Source of the DNA: JAICMB01 sp963838885
GTDB lineage: Bacteria > Acidobacteriota > Terriglobia > Bryobacterales > Bryobacteraceae
Length of the DNA stretch: 64,000 nt
Reading direction: 5' to 3'
Assembly: GCA_963838885.1 (NCBI GenBank)
Contig: CAWITB010000007.1
Coordinates: forward strand, 29,062 to 93,061
In this document: in pieces, positions 37,580 through 47,116 of the stretch
Position numbering within the stretch: the first letter of the stretch is position 1
Layout: the number at the start of each line of letters is the position of its first letter
The notes under the pieces: model-generated
Database searches by the model: none
What the model saw: the letters and a program-made list of their open reading frames with translations, nothing else
Told to the model about the DNA's origin: nothing
Position numbers and translations under genes: made by a program

Positions 37580-38464
37580 TTAGACTTGCAGCGTTTTCAG
37601 GTAATTTACGCTCTGTACCGTGAGATCCCAATTCTGCTCGACGAAGTAGTTCTTGAGACCACCGGTCTTGGCCGCGGCAAAGATCTTGGGCCAGTCCAGG
37701 CTGTCGTGTCCCACGGCCACCCCTGCGGGGCGTGCGCCGGCCGTGGCGGCTTTCAAATCCACGCCCTGCAAATGCATTGAGATAAAGCGCCCGGGATATT
37801 TCGTGAAGTACATTATTGGGTCGCCGACGGTGGGCATCGCGGACATCTGGAATTGCATCTTCACCAGCTTGGGATCGAGCAATTCCAGCAGGACTTCATA
37901 AGTCAGGCGCCCGTCAACCTTGGACATCTCAAAGCGTTCGTCGTGGAGAAACTGCTGCATGCCGGCTTTGGCCGCGGCCTCGCCGATCCTGTTATATTCT
38001 TCTGCCGCGCGCTTCACGATGTCCATGGTTGTGACGCCGTTCTCAACGTGTCCGTCGAGGCTCGCGGTGCCCATCTGTGTCATGCCGATGTCGTGGGCCC
38101 AGGCGATCGCCTGCGCTTGTGCGCCGCGGAGCTCTCGCAGCGAAAAATGAGCGCTGGGGCATTTCAGCCCGTGATCTTCCACGATTTTTCCGGTTTGCTT
38201 TCCGTCCGTCAGGCTGGCGAACTCGGCGTATCCCGGCGAGCACAACTCGATGTTGCCGATGCCAAGATCGGCCATGTCCCGGCACAGCCCCGCAAAGTCC
38301 CCGTCCTTAATTCGCTGCCGGTGAGGATATGTCTGGCTCCCGATGGGCATTCCCAAGGGATTCGCCGCAAGCTTTCGCGCGGCGATGGGGAGCAGCCCCG
38401 CCATAGCGGCATCGGCTGCGGATTTTTTCAGAAACACTCTTCTCGACATTCCAGTCATTCGCAT
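37580..38464 (-). CDS. Tat-exported sugar isomerase/epimerase-like TIM-barrel protein
   Basis: 294 residues from ATG 38464, chosen because GGAG lies 11 nt upstream; ATGs at 38458 and 38449 are close alternatives. A twin-arginine-type signal (SRRVFLKKSAADAAMAGLLP) is followed by a xylose-isomerase-like barrel: NIELCSPGYAEF, QFLHDERFEM, FQMSAMPTVGDPIMYF and ISMHLQGVDLK, with acidic and His residues placed for a metal site. 17 nt after the oxidoreductase gene, in one operon. Probably acts on a sugar or polyol in the periplasm. Confidence 0.8.
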   Translation of the reverse strand: MRMTGMSRRVFLKKSAADAAMAGLLPIAARKLAANPLGMPIGSQTYPHRQRIKDGDFAGLCRDMADLGIGNIELCSPGYAEFASLTDGKQTGKIVEDHGLKCPSAHFSLRELRGAQAQAIAWAHDIGMTQMGTASLDGHVENGVTTMDIVKRAAEEYNRIGEAAAKAGMQQFLHDERFEMSKVDGRLTYEVLLELLDPKLVKMQFQMSAMPTVGDPIMYFTKYPGRFISMHLQGVDLKAATAGARPAGVAVGHDSLDWPKIFAAAKTGGLKNYFVEQNWDLTVQSVNYLKTLQV

Positions 38465-38481
38465 TTTCCAAATCTCTCCGA

Positions 38482-40020
38482 TTATGCGCTCGTCAGCTTC
38501 CATCCATCGCGGTACTCGCGCGTCAGGTACTGGTTGGCTTCCGGAGCGTTCGTAAACTTCATGGCTTCGCGGTCCCATAACAATGCCGGCGCGCAATGGT
38601 TTTCGTTGAAGATCTTGCGGCTGTAGCGAATGGCCGCGCCGGCCAGGGCAATGGTTTCCGAGCAGTTCGCGGCGTTGACAAAATTCCCCGGCGAGGGCGG
38701 CCCGCCTTTGAACGCCGCGACCCACTCGGCATCGCCACTGCCGCGGCCACCGCGGCCGGCGGGGGGCTCGGGAAGACCTTTCGCGGCGCGATATTCCTGC
38801 ATCTTCTTCGCGGGGATCAGCTCGTTGTTCAGGATCGTTCCCTTATCGCCGATGAAGAGAGTCCCGGTCGCGGGAATCGACTTACCGTCATCCAATAACT
38901 CATCGGGCGTGAAGGGCCGCATTCCGCCGTCGTACCAATACAATTTGAGGGCCGGCCAATTGCCATGCGGCGCGAACTTGAAGCACAGGCGATTGGCATA
39001 CGGGAATGCGAAATCGTTCATCTTGACGGCGCTCACCTGGTCGTTGATTTCGGCGCTGGTGCTGCATTGCGCCTCGACGCTGTAGGGGACCGGCAGATCA
39101 AGCGCCATGAAAATCGGCCACAAGCTGTAGTTCCCCATATCCGCGATGCTGCCGCCGCCGAAATCGTACCAGCCCCGGAAGACCGCGTGAGTGTAGCTGG
39201 GATGGTAAGGACGCTCCTGTTCCGGCCCCAGCCACAGGTCCCAATCGAAGTTGGGAGGTATGGGCGGCCGTTCGGTGGGTAAGGCGAGCTGCTGCGGCCA
39301 GAAAGGCCGGTCGGTCCAGTTGTGGACTTCTTTGAGATTGCCGATAGCGCCATCCAGAATCATCTGCCGAACCGAGGTGAGCGGCGCATGCCAGGCCAGC
39401 AGATGCGTGGCTAAGCCAGTGTTGCGGGCCGTGTCCACCACCATGCGAACCTCCGCCACGCGGTTCGATAGCGGCTTGTGCACGAGCACGTGTTTGCGCT
39501 TCTTCATTCCGGCGATCGCGATTGTGGCATGCAGATGGTCCGGCGTCATGATCTTGATGGAGTCGAGGTCTTTCTCTTTCTCCAGGAGTTCGCGGAAATC
39601 GTTGTAGCTCGCCACGCCCTTGAAATTCTCCGCTCCCCTTTTCTTGGCGTAGTATGTTTCAATGATTTCTCTCGCCATGTCGCGGCCGGCGCGGATACCG
39701 CTAACGCCGGCTCCCCAATTGGGGTCTTCGAGCGTCTTGCGCACGCTGTCCCGAATGCCGGTCTTGCTCCAATCGATATAGTTGGTTCCGTCCTTGACGG
39801 GATCGCATACGGCCGTAATGTGCACGTCCGGATTCGCGATCAGGCGTAGCATCTCCCGCGTTCCCTGAGTGCCGCACCCGATGTAGGCCAGAGTGATTTT
39901 ATCGCTCGGGGCCGTATATTGAGGACCGCCCAGCACGTGTCTGGGGACGATGGTGAACGCTAAACCGGCGGCGGCCGGAGTCAGGAATTCGCGGCGGTTG
40001 ATATCGATCTTGCGGGTCAT
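38482..40020 (-). CDS. Tat-exported Gfo/Idh/MocA-family oxidoreductase
   Basis: 512 residues from ATG 40020, with AAGGAG 9 nt upstream. Twin-arginine signal NRREFLTPAAAGLAF, then a nucleotide-binding fold (LAYIGCGTQGTREMLRL), SIKIMTPDHLHATIAIA and the EKP-like VLVHKPLSN motif. The substrate domain includes DWDLWLGPEQERPYHPSYTH and GGGSIADMGNYSLWP. Relatives are NAD(P)-dependent sugar or inositol dehydrogenases or glycosidases. A Gly/Arg run (PPAGRGGRGSGDAEW) interrupts the C-terminal part. Middle gene of a three-gene operon. Confidence 0.88.
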   Translation of the reverse strand: MTRKIDINRREFLTPAAAGLAFTIVPRHVLGGPQYTAPSDKITLAYIGCGTQGTREMLRLIANPDVHITAVCDPVKDGTNYIDWSKTGIRDSVRKTLEDPNWGAGVSGIRAGRDMAREIIETYYAKKRGAENFKGVASYNDFRELLEKEKDLDSIKIMTPDHLHATIAIAGMKKRKHVLVHKPLSNRVAEVRMVVDTARNTGLATHLLAWHAPLTSVRQMILDGAIGNLKEVHNWTDRPFWPQQLALPTERPPIPPNFDWDLWLGPEQERPYHPSYTHAVFRGWYDFGGGSIADMGNYSLWPIFMALDLPVPYSVEAQCSTSAEINDQVSAVKMNDFAFPYANRLCFKFAPHGNWPALKLYWYDGGMRPFTPDELLDDGKSIPATGTLFIGDKGTILNNELIPAKKMQEYRAAKGLPEPPAGRGGRGSGDAEWVAAFKGGPPSPGNFVNAANCSETIALAGAAIRYSRKIFNENHCAPALLWDREAMKFTNAPEANQYLTREYRDGWKLTSA

Positions 40021-40037
40021 CTGAATCTCCTTTTCGT

Positions 40038-42278
40038 TTACGGTCTCAAATGCACGGGCTGGGTGAAGGCTCCATTGCCGGCCGAATCCCACACCGCGAA
40101 GCGCACCCACTTCTTCGATGCTATATCGAAGGGCACGTGAAAGCGGTGACTGGCCAGGGGAGGCAGTTGGGTCAGCGAGATAATCTCGCGGCCGGTAGTC
40201 TTTCCATCTCCCCACACCAGCTCCGCGAACTCGGGCGGGAACGTCCACTCGACGTCGGCATTATAGAAGCGATGCGGCCCGCTCCCCTCGATGCTCCAGT
40301 CGTGGAATAACACCTCGCCGCTTGTGACGAAGTAGTCGCCCGCGCGCATCGCATCGAGGACCGGCGTCCAGCCCTCGCCGAACTTCGGCACGCGATCGAG
40401 CTTTAGGTAATTCACGACCAGTTGCGGATAGGTCTCATCGTCCGAGTACTTCATATACGTATCGCCTTCCGCGATCATGTATTTCGCCCCGCTCCAGTTA
40501 TTCATGTCGTCCAGCAGCGCCAGACAACGGTGTTCGCAGAGGCGCTTCTCCGATTGATCCACGGGCAATGATTGGAACGAACCGCCCAGAAAGCGATCGC
40601 TATTAAAAAAATCCGTGTCTTTCACCGCGTCCGGGTAGCCGGCGGAGCCCTTTGTGCGAGGATGCGTTTGCCATACCAGGCCCTGCTCGTCCTTCAGCAA
40701 CTTCAGCTCATCGCCGGCCGAAGCCGTATGGTAGACCTTGCCGTATGGCTGAATGGACTCGGTATATGGCTGCGAGGGCCGCGTGGCGGGTTTGCGCAAG
40801 TGAGTGTAGTAAACCGGCCGCGGGAAGGCGAACATATAATGGCCGCCGAAGTTGGCGTCCGGCTCTTCGCCGGGAATCAGCAGAAAATCGCGATCCGAGA
40901 AACGCTCGCAGCCTTCAAAGTAGACCTTTTGCTCGTTCAATCGCGTGGCCCCGGTGTCCGACGGATGCGCATCGCCATGAAAATCCGCAAGGATGGCGAT
41001 GTTGATGCCGAGCGCCCGGAACACCGCTACCCAGGTAGGCTGAAAGTCGATGGTCCCGGCGTCGGAAAGCTCCTCGTTGAAGTGAAAATGGAAATGACTC
41101 ACCAGCACCTTGAATCCGGGCACGGCCTTATAGACGTCGTCGTGCGTAAATGCCATGATGGCCCGCTCGGTGGCGCGGCTGTCCTCGGGGCTTAGATAGA
41201 AATAGACGGGCATGCGCTGAAGCGTTCCGGGCGGGGCATTGTATAGCGCGAAGTTATCGCTCTCCCCGCGCGATTCCGCGACCCGCCGATTCCAAACGGC
41301 ATCGGAGTAGCCGTAAGGCTTATATCCGATCTCGTGGTCGGGCTGCCTTACGCCGATGGCGAACGAGGTTTCGCTGTCCTTGCGGTAATAGATATACCCA
41401 AGATTGGTTTCCATTTCACGCGCGAAAAAAAACTTGTGCGAGGGCGGCAGGACACCGAGCGAGCCGCCACCCGATTCGACAACCGCCAGGCGGTTTCGCG
41501 CGCGCACGCCTACATCGTCCCGATTCACCGCGCCGCCGAATTCGTAGTCTTGCCAGGCGCGCGCCGGATCGCGCCACACCAAGCGCGAGCCGTCTGCGAT
41601 CGCGAATCCGTTCAATCCCGCCACATACTTGTAGGCCACCGAAAGCTCTTCGGTTTTGGCTAGAATCTCCTGGCGCAGCAGGTTGGCGCCGCGGTAAACG
41701 GTGTATTGCAACTGTCCCGAGAAAATACCCATTACCACTCCCGGGAAAATCACTTCCAGGCGCGCGCCTTCCGTTTTTACGCTGCAGCCGGTGGCGTGGT
41801 ATTCGGCCCTGGCGCGCTTGATCTCCTCGGGCTTGCGCGGCAGATCCATATTTGAGCCGGGGCGGCCGGGGATCATCAGAGGAGCGTCCCAGAATGCGTT
41901 CCACTTCTCGCGCTCGACGACGTCCGGCGTTAACGCAATGCCCAGTTCCTTTAAGGGCGCGATCTGCTGGCCGGAAAGGCGGCGTTTCCCACTGGTCACT
42001 TGGAATTCGGGTACGAGGTCGCGGCCCAACACGATCCAGTTCGATCCGCTGCGCCGTGCGGCCAGATCTACGATGGTTGGAATCCTGCCGCGAATGGTAA
42101 ATGACGCGCGCAACTGCTCGCCGCGTTCGCCCTGCCATTGGATGTCGAGCGCTCCAGCGCGAACGTCCGCCCTCATGCCTTCGGCTGGTCTGTATTGCTG
42201 AAGATCGCAGGTAAAATTCTGACCCGCCGCACCGGCCGCGCCCAGCATGGCGCACAGTAGCAAGCTATGAAGCCTCAC
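40038..42278 (-). CDS. Large secreted protein with PHP-like metallohydrolase region
   Basis: 746 residues from GTG 42278, which has AAGGAG about 9 nt upstream and is followed by a signal peptide (RLHSLLLCAMLGAAGAAGQ). The frame is open far upstream but that part is not protein-like. Residues 1-380 are a beta-rich sugar-binding or lyase-like region (GIFSGQLQYTVYRGANLLRQ). From about 440 the segment FKVLVSHFHFHFNEEL, then AILADFHGDAHP and LLIPGEEPDANFGGHYM, looks like a CehA/PHP metal-dependent hydrolase. Function unknown. It heads the operon with the oxidoreductase and isomerase-like genes, which points to carbohydrate breakdown. Confidence 0.75.
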   Translation of the reverse strand: MRLHSLLLCAMLGAAGAAGQNFTCDLQQYRPAEGMRADVRAGALDIQWQGERGEQLRASFTIRGRIPTIVDLAARRSGSNWIVLGRDLVPEFQVTSGKRRLSGQQIAPLKELGIALTPDVVEREKWNAFWDAPLMIPGRPGSNMDLPRKPEEIKRARAEYHATGCSVKTEGARLEVIFPGVVMGIFSGQLQYTVYRGANLLRQEILAKTEELSVAYKYVAGLNGFAIADGSRLVWRDPARAWQDYEFGGAVNRDDVGVRARNRLAVVESGGGSLGVLPPSHKFFFAREMETNLGYIYYRKDSETSFAIGVRQPDHEIGYKPYGYSDAVWNRRVAESRGESDNFALYNAPPGTLQRMPVYFYLSPEDSRATERAIMAFTHDDVYKAVPGFKVLVSHFHFHFNEELSDAGTIDFQPTWVAVFRALGINIAILADFHGDAHPSDTGATRLNEQKVYFEGCERFSDRDFLLIPGEEPDANFGGHYMFAFPRPVYYTHLRKPATRPSQPYTESIQPYGKVYHTASAGDELKLLKDEQGLVWQTHPRTKGSAGYPDAVKDTDFFNSDRFLGGSFQSLPVDQSEKRLCEHRCLALLDDMNNWSGAKYMIAEGDTYMKYSDDETYPQLVVNYLKLDRVPKFGEGWTPVLDAMRAGDYFVTSGEVLFHDWSIEGSGPHRFYNADVEWTFPPEFAELVWGDGKTTGREIISLTQLPPLASHRFHVPFDIASKKWVRFAVWDSAGNGAFTQPVHLRP

Positions 42279-42535
42279 CCTACCGCTCCTTTTCGCTTTT
42301 GCGTAGCCAGTATACAACGCGCCGTTTCTGCTCCGAAGAGCGGATCGTTTCTTGTCGCCCACAGAACATTGAGGTGGAATCCCGTGGACCCGCTGAGCTG
42401 GCAGGCAATACTGGAATCCGCCCTTCTGTCGCTCCCGCGATGTACGCCGCGGCAACAGGCTGGCCAGGGCAGTCTGTCCACAGCCGCCTGCCCCAGCGTT
42501 GCGATCATCGGCAACAATGAAAACAAAGCGCCTGG

Positions 42536-43333
42536 TCATAATTCGAATATCTGTTGCAGCGCAGGCTCGCCATACTCAGCGCCGCCGGTCCTCACGACGA
42601 GATTCTTGCGAATCTCCGCAAATCCGCCGCTGTGCGTATGCCCACACAGAACCTCCATATAACAACTTGAATGATCCTCGGCGGCCTTCAACAACGCCTC
42701 CCCCACGGCTTTGCATGCAAAATGCGGCAGATAGTCGTCGCCAGAAATTTGGCCTTCATGCCAGCAGGATTCCCGGAAGGGCGGCACATGCGTAAGAACA
42801 ATCACCCTCGAGTAGCTTTCAAAAGCTTTTCGTACCGCCGCTCCAAGATATTTCGCGGCTTCATCGCCAAGCGCGTTCAATCTCGCGAGAAGCTGTGCCT
42901 TACTGGGAACCCGGAGTTCATCGATCCGGAAAAAATCATTCAGCAGAACGTCCGATCGGAAAAAATCACCGAGCCTGCCGTCGGCCCACGAATCGTGGCC
43001 GACTATGGCGGTAGTTGCGTTAATAGGCGCTACTCCGGACGCGCTCAACCAGCGCATGTAGGTTGAATTCTGCGCGAGTTGGTGGATGCGGGTTCGGACG
43101 CATTGGATGGAACTGCCGTAGAAATCGTGATTGCCGAGCACGAAGTAGATCGGAATCCGAAGATTCTGTTCCAGCTCCGAAAGATACGCTTCAACACAAT
43201 CCGCTTCGCCGATATCTCCTCCGACCAGCAGCGCATCGAGGCTTTCCCGTCTCAGACGCGCGTAGAAATCGGCGCGTAGGGGGGCTGGAACGAAGTTAAG
43301 ATGAAGATCGGTGGTCCACCCAATGCGCGCCAT
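42536..43333 (-). CDS. Calcineurin-like metallophosphoesterase
   Basis: 265 residues from ATG 43333 (MARIGWTTDLHLNF); the longer frame to 43420 adds only Arg/Gly-rich residues. All metallophosphoesterase blocks are present: TDLHLNF, VGGDIGEAD, LGNHDFYG, VLTHVPPF and CGHTHSGG. No signal peptide, so cytosolic. Substrate is not predictable. Flanked by non-coding stretches on both sides. Confidence 0.88.
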   Translation of the reverse strand: MARIGWTTDLHLNFVPAPLRADFYARLRRESLDALLVGGDIGEADCVEAYLSELEQNLRIPIYFVLGNHDFYGSSIQCVRTRIHQLAQNSTYMRWLSASGVAPINATTAIVGHDSWADGRLGDFFRSDVLLNDFFRIDELRVPSKAQLLARLNALGDEAAKYLGAAVRKAFESYSRVIVLTHVPPFRESCWHEGQISGDDYLPHFACKAVGEALLKAAEDHSSCYMEVLCGHTHSGGFAEIRKNLVVRTGGAEYGEPALQQIFEL

Positions 43334-43549
43334 CGCCGTATAACCCGACTCGAACTTCCTCTCAGCGTAACAACGTGCGCCTGGGAGGCGAGTTCCCGGC
43401 CCCCGCCCGGCGCTGTGCATTAGGTTCTGGTTTCCCGAATCGCCAGCGCTACGATGAAGTCCGTAAATCGGGAGCGTTTATCATTTTCATTGAAAATCAC
43501 TTCTCTGCGGTTTGAAAGCTTGCGAGATGCGAGCCGGACGGGAGCTCTC
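43334..43549. other. Gap with no recognised gene
   Basis: About 215 bases upstream of the metallophosphoesterase. Only a weak plus-strand frame (43454-43852) crosses it, running into the exporter on the other strand. Nothing else seen. Confidence 0.4.
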
Positions 43550-43771
43550 CTAGCCTTCACCTTGCAGCGCGGTCACGTTAGCGTCCGCAACCGCGGGTCG
43601 AGGATTCCAGGGATGTCTAGCCGAGCCAGTTTTCCCGAAGCCGATGAATGCCGTGAATTCTTTCGCGTAGCGATCGCTGCATTTCAGTTGAGAGTAGTTT
43701 CCGAACACGAGGAACCGGGCAGCAGCATCGGTACCCTCAAACGCCCTGATACGAACTTGGGACTTGCCCAT
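43550..43771 (-). CDS. Possible small protein coupled to the ABC exporter
   Basis: 73 residues. The ATG at 43771 overlaps the TGA stop of the exporter (TGATG), and the ribosome site GGGAG lies about 6 nt upstream. This arrangement supports real translation. The sequence (MGKSQVRIRAFEGTDAAARF, then LVFGNYSQLK) has no membrane segment or family that I recognise. It could also be a chance frame. Confidence 0.35.
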   Translation of the reverse strand: MGKSQVRIRAFEGTDAAARFLVFGNYSQLKCSDRYAKEFTAFIGFGKTGSARHPWNPRPAVADANVTALQGEG

Positions 43772-45615
43772 CAGTCTCCCGCGACAGGCTCTTCAACGCG
43801 CGCCGGAGCCGTCTCCTGGTCCTTGTACTGCAGTTGGTACAGCCTCCAATAGATACCGCGCGCCGCGAGAAGCTCCTGATGCGTGCCGATCTCGCGCAAT
43901 TGACCTTTGTGCATCACGATAATGCGGTCGGCCCGCTGGATGGTCGAGAGGCGGTGCGCGATGACAATCGAGGTGCGGCCTTCCACCAGGTGATCGAGCG
44001 CCGCGCGCACCCGCAGCTCCGTCTCGGTGTCCACGCTTGAAGTTGCCTCGTCGAGAATCAGAATACGAGGGTCGTGCGCCAAGGCCCGCGCGAAGCCGAT
44101 CAGCTGCTTCTGCCCCGTTGAAAAGCCGGCGCCGCGCTCCCGCACCGGCTGCGCGAAGCGTTCCGGCAGCCGCTCGATAAAGTCGAGGAGATTAACGCGT
44201 TCGGCCGACAGCACCAGATCTTCATCCGTAATGCCCTCGGTTCCAAGGCGGATGTTGCTCTCGACTGTGCCCGTGAACAGATGCGGGTCCTGCAGAACCA
44301 CGCCAAAGGCCCGCCGCAGTTCCATCAAATCGAGCTCGCGTATGTCCACGCCGCCGATGCGGATCGCGCCGCGCTGCACATCGTAGAACCGTAACAACAG
44401 ACTCGCCAAAGTCGTCTTACCGGCCCCGGTGTGCCCTACCACTGCGATCGTCTCGCCGGGTTCAATGCGGAAACTGACATTGCGAAGCACCCAGTCGTCG
44501 CCGTGGTATGCAAACCAGACGTTCTCGAAAGAGATCGCCGCCGGCGGCGGCGGCAGGGCGCGCGTTCTCGGCGGCGACACAATCTCCGGCTGCGTGTCCA
44601 ATAATTTGAAAATCCGCTCGGCCGCCGCCATGGCCGCCTGCAGAATGTTGTATTTCTCGCTGAGGTCCTGAATGGGCCTGAAGAATCGCAGGCCGTACTG
44701 AAAAAACGCGACCAGTATGCCCAGCGTGAGGGCCCCCTGCCGGATGCGGAACCCGCCGTAGGCGAGCAGGAACGCAAGCGCCAACATGCCTAAAAACTCG
44801 ACCGCCGGATAAAACCAGCCGTACGCCGTGATTGAATCCTTATACGCGTCCATGTGGACGCGATTGATGCGCTCGAATTCGCGCATGCTCTTGGCCTCGC
44901 GATTGAAGAGCTGCAACACGGCGATTCCGTTGACGTGCTCCTGCAAGTAGGCATTAATCCGTGCGATCGCGACGCGAATTCTGCGATAGCTCTGCTGTAC
45001 CGTGCGCCGGAACACGATCGTAACCAGCACTACCGCGGGCATCACGGCCAGCAGCAGTCCCGTCATGCCGGGGCTGAGATTCAACATCGCAAAAATCACG
45101 AAACTCAACATCAGCAGATCGCCGACGATGGTGACCAGACCCGACGTAAACAGATCGTTCAGTGTATCCACGTCGGTGGTCACGCGCGTGACCAGGCGGC
45201 CGACCGGATTGTGATCGAAGAATGCCACATCGAGCCGCTGCAAGTGGGTCATCAACTCGCGCCGCAGATCGAACATGGCCTTTTGGCCGGTCCATTGCAT
45301 GAGATACGTTTCGCCGAAATCGCACAGGAACCCGCCCATGATCGCCAGCAGATACACGAACGAGATCTGCGCGATTCCAGTCCATGGGTCGGCTGAGAGA
45401 ATAGAATCGAGCGGCGTGCGGAAATGCGACGGCGACGGCGCGATGTAGCGGTCTACCGCCATCTTCGTCAGTAGCGGCCCGATCACCTGCAGCACCGAGT
45501 TGACAAGCAGTAGCGCCAACGAGACCAGCACCGTGCGCCGGTACGGCTTCATGTATGAAAGAAGCCGGCGCATAATGCGCGAATCGTACGCCTTGCCTAA
45601 GACCTCCTCTTCCAC
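43771..45615 (-). CDS. ABC exporter, half-transporter with fused ATPase
   Basis: 614 residues. Six membrane helices (about residues 20-330) of the type I exporter fold precede a nucleotide-binding domain with Walker A GHTGAGKTTLAS, Q-loop VVLQDPHLF, signature FSTGQKQLI (a variant of LSGGQ), Walker B RILILDEATSSVD and the H-loop VIAHRLST. It resembles MdlB/MsbA-type multidrug or lipid exporters and acts as a homodimer or with a partner not found here. The signature Thr in place of Gly (STGQ) is seen in some relatives. Confidence 0.92.
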   Translation of the reverse strand: MEEEVLGKAYDSRIMRRLLSYMKPYRRTVLVSLALLLVNSVLQVIGPLLTKMAVDRYIAPSPSHFRTPLDSILSADPWTGIAQISFVYLLAIMGGFLCDFGETYLMQWTGQKAMFDLRRELMTHLQRLDVAFFDHNPVGRLVTRVTTDVDTLNDLFTSGLVTIVGDLLMLSFVIFAMLNLSPGMTGLLLAVMPAVVLVTIVFRRTVQQSYRRIRVAIARINAYLQEHVNGIAVLQLFNREAKSMREFERINRVHMDAYKDSITAYGWFYPAVEFLGMLALAFLLAYGGFRIRQGALTLGILVAFFQYGLRFFRPIQDLSEKYNILQAAMAAAERIFKLLDTQPEIVSPPRTRALPPPPAAISFENVWFAYHGDDWVLRNVSFRIEPGETIAVVGHTGAGKTTLASLLLRFYDVQRGAIRIGGVDIRELDLMELRRAFGVVLQDPHLFTGTVESNIRLGTEGITDEDLVLSAERVNLLDFIERLPERFAQPVRERGAGFSTGQKQLIGFARALAHDPRILILDEATSSVDTETELRVRAALDHLVEGRTSIVIAHRLSTIQRADRIIVMHKGQLREIGTHQELLAARGIYWRLYQLQYKDQETAPARVEEPVAGD

Positions 45616-45668
45616 GCACTTTCAGTGTAACGGTACTCCGCGGGCCGAGACCGCGTAGACTAGCGGGC

Positions 45669-46826
45669 ATGAGCAAATACACCCTCGCGGCGGGCGCCCT
45701 GCTGCTTTTTGCGGCTACGATCAGCGGCCAGAACAAGCCGCGCGCGCGCGACCTCGGTGTGCCGTTCGAGGGCACGCCGGGTCCGCTCGACGCCATCACC
45801 GACATCGCGGGCGTTGCGGTCGGCCAGACCACTTTGATCGCCGGCGGCAACGTACGCACGGGTGTGACCGCAATCTGGCCGCGAGGAAAGCAATCCGACG
45901 ATCCCGCATTTGGAGGCTGGTTTTCTTTGAACGGTAACGGGGAGATGACGGGAACGGCATGGGTAGATGAGTCGGGCTTCGTGGATGGACCGGTCATGAT
46001 CACCAACACCCACAGCGTCGGCATGGTGCGCGATTCCTATATTCATTGGCAGGTTGCCAACGGCCGCAAGCCGGGCACGAATTCTTTTGGCGGCAGCTTC
46101 TGGAGCCTGCCCATCGTGGCGGAGACGTGGGATGGCGTTCTGAACGATATCAACGGATTTCACGTCAAGCCGGAGCACGTCTTCAGCGCGCTCGACAGCG
46201 CCACAGGCGGCCCTGTGGCCGAGGGCAGCGTAGGCGGAGGGACGGGCATGATCTGTTACGGCTTCAAGGGCGGAATCGGGACAGCTTCGCGCGTCGCCGC
46301 GGGCCCGCAATCGTATCGTGTGGCGGCGCTGGTGCAGTGCAATTGCGGGTCTCGACGGCAATTGCGGATTGCGGGCGCGCCGGTAGGGCTGGACCTCGCG
46401 GCGAATCCGCCCGTGGCGAGCGCGGCGGCCCCGTATCGAGAGGATACCGGATCCATCATTATCGTCATTGCCACAGATGCTCCGCTGTTACCGCATCAGA
46501 TGAAGCGGCTGGCGCGGCGCGCCTCTTTGGGACTGGCGCGGACTGGGTCGACCTCGGGCAATGGCTCGGGCGACATTTTCATCGCGTTCTCAACCGCCAA
46601 CGCGGGCGTTGCCGGGGGCAGCGGCGCCGTGAACGTTGCGATGCTGCCGAACGCGGCCTTAAATCCAATTTTCGAAGCGACCGTGCAGGCGGCGGAGGAG
46701 GCCATCGTCAACGCCATGGTCGCGGCGGAAGACATGGCCGGATTTCAGGGGAGCAAGGTAAGTGCGCTGCCGCATGATCGTCTCCGCGATCTGTTGAGAA
46801 AGTATAATCGGCTGAACGAGCGTTAG
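45669..46826 (+). CDS. P1-family peptidase (DmpA-like), secreted
   Basis: 385 residues with a signal peptide (LAAGALLLFAATISG). The family pattern is clear: RDLGVPFEGTPGPLDAITDI, GGNVRTGVTAIWPRG, VMITNTHSVG, and GSVGGGTGMICYGFKGGIG then TASR. Members cut themselves before the nucleophile to form a two-chain N-terminal-nucleophile aminopeptidase/esterase; the processing site is likely within GGIGTASR. Some members act on D-amino-acid or beta-peptides. Divergent from the exporter, 53 nt apart. Confidence 0.87.
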   Translation: MSKYTLAAGALLLFAATISGQNKPRARDLGVPFEGTPGPLDAITDIAGVAVGQTTLIAGGNVRTGVTAIWPRGKQSDDPAFGGWFSLNGNGEMTGTAWVDESGFVDGPVMITNTHSVGMVRDSYIHWQVANGRKPGTNSFGGSFWSLPIVAETWDGVLNDINGFHVKPEHVFSALDSATGGPVAEGSVGGGTGMICYGFKGGIGTASRVAAGPQSYRVAALVQCNCGSRRQLRIAGAPVGLDLAANPPVASAAAPYREDTGSIIIVIATDAPLLPHQMKRLARRASLGLARTGSTSGNGSGDIFIAFSTANAGVAGGSGAVNVAMLPNAALNPIFEATVQAAEEAIVNAMVAAEDMAGFQGSKVSALPHDRLRDLLRKYNRLNER

Positions 46827-47092
46827 CTCGCGCGTCGATTAGGATTGGCGCCGCAGCGCCGTGGAGCGCTCGTTGCGCCTAGCGCGGCATACGGTAAAAT
46901 CCGCAGAATTCCTCAGGTTGACTTCCGCGTAATGGTCCGGTATAGTTCTGAAAGCACTGAGCTACCAACCGTTTGTCGTCTAACGGGAGCTACATTTTCT
47001 GCATCACGGAATTGGCCGTCCCCTCTACGTCGCGGAACTGCCAACGCGCAAGTGCTTTAGTATCCCAAGGACACGTTGTAGTATGATTTCGG
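46827..47092. other. Intergenic region before rpsA
   Basis: About 265 bases without a gene. It has a small hairpin CGAGC-GTTA-GCTCG (46817-46830, spanning the peptidase stop) and a GC-rich hairpin GGCGC-CGCA-GCGCC just after. Neither is followed by a T-run. A TATGAT hexamer (47082-47087) may be the rpsA -10 element, giving a leader of roughly 23 nt; the -35 is not clear. Confidence 0.4.
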
Positions 47093-47116
47093 GGAGTTTT
47101 GGCAGGAGTTTTGGCA
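47093..47116 (+). repeat. 12-bp tandem repeat carrying two ribosome-binding sites
   Basis: GGAGTTTTGGCA occurs twice in direct tandem, at 47093-47104 and 47105-47116, and is followed at once by the rpsA ATG (47117). Each copy contributes a GGAG. The second is properly spaced for the ATG; the first would suit the TTG at 47099 only poorly. The two copies are identical, so the duplication looks recent or conserved by function. Confidence 0.75.

Noticed and set aside
42279..42539. Upstream extension of the PHP-like protein
   Set aside because: It would place residues before a clear signal peptide at GTG 42278, which has its own AAGGAG.
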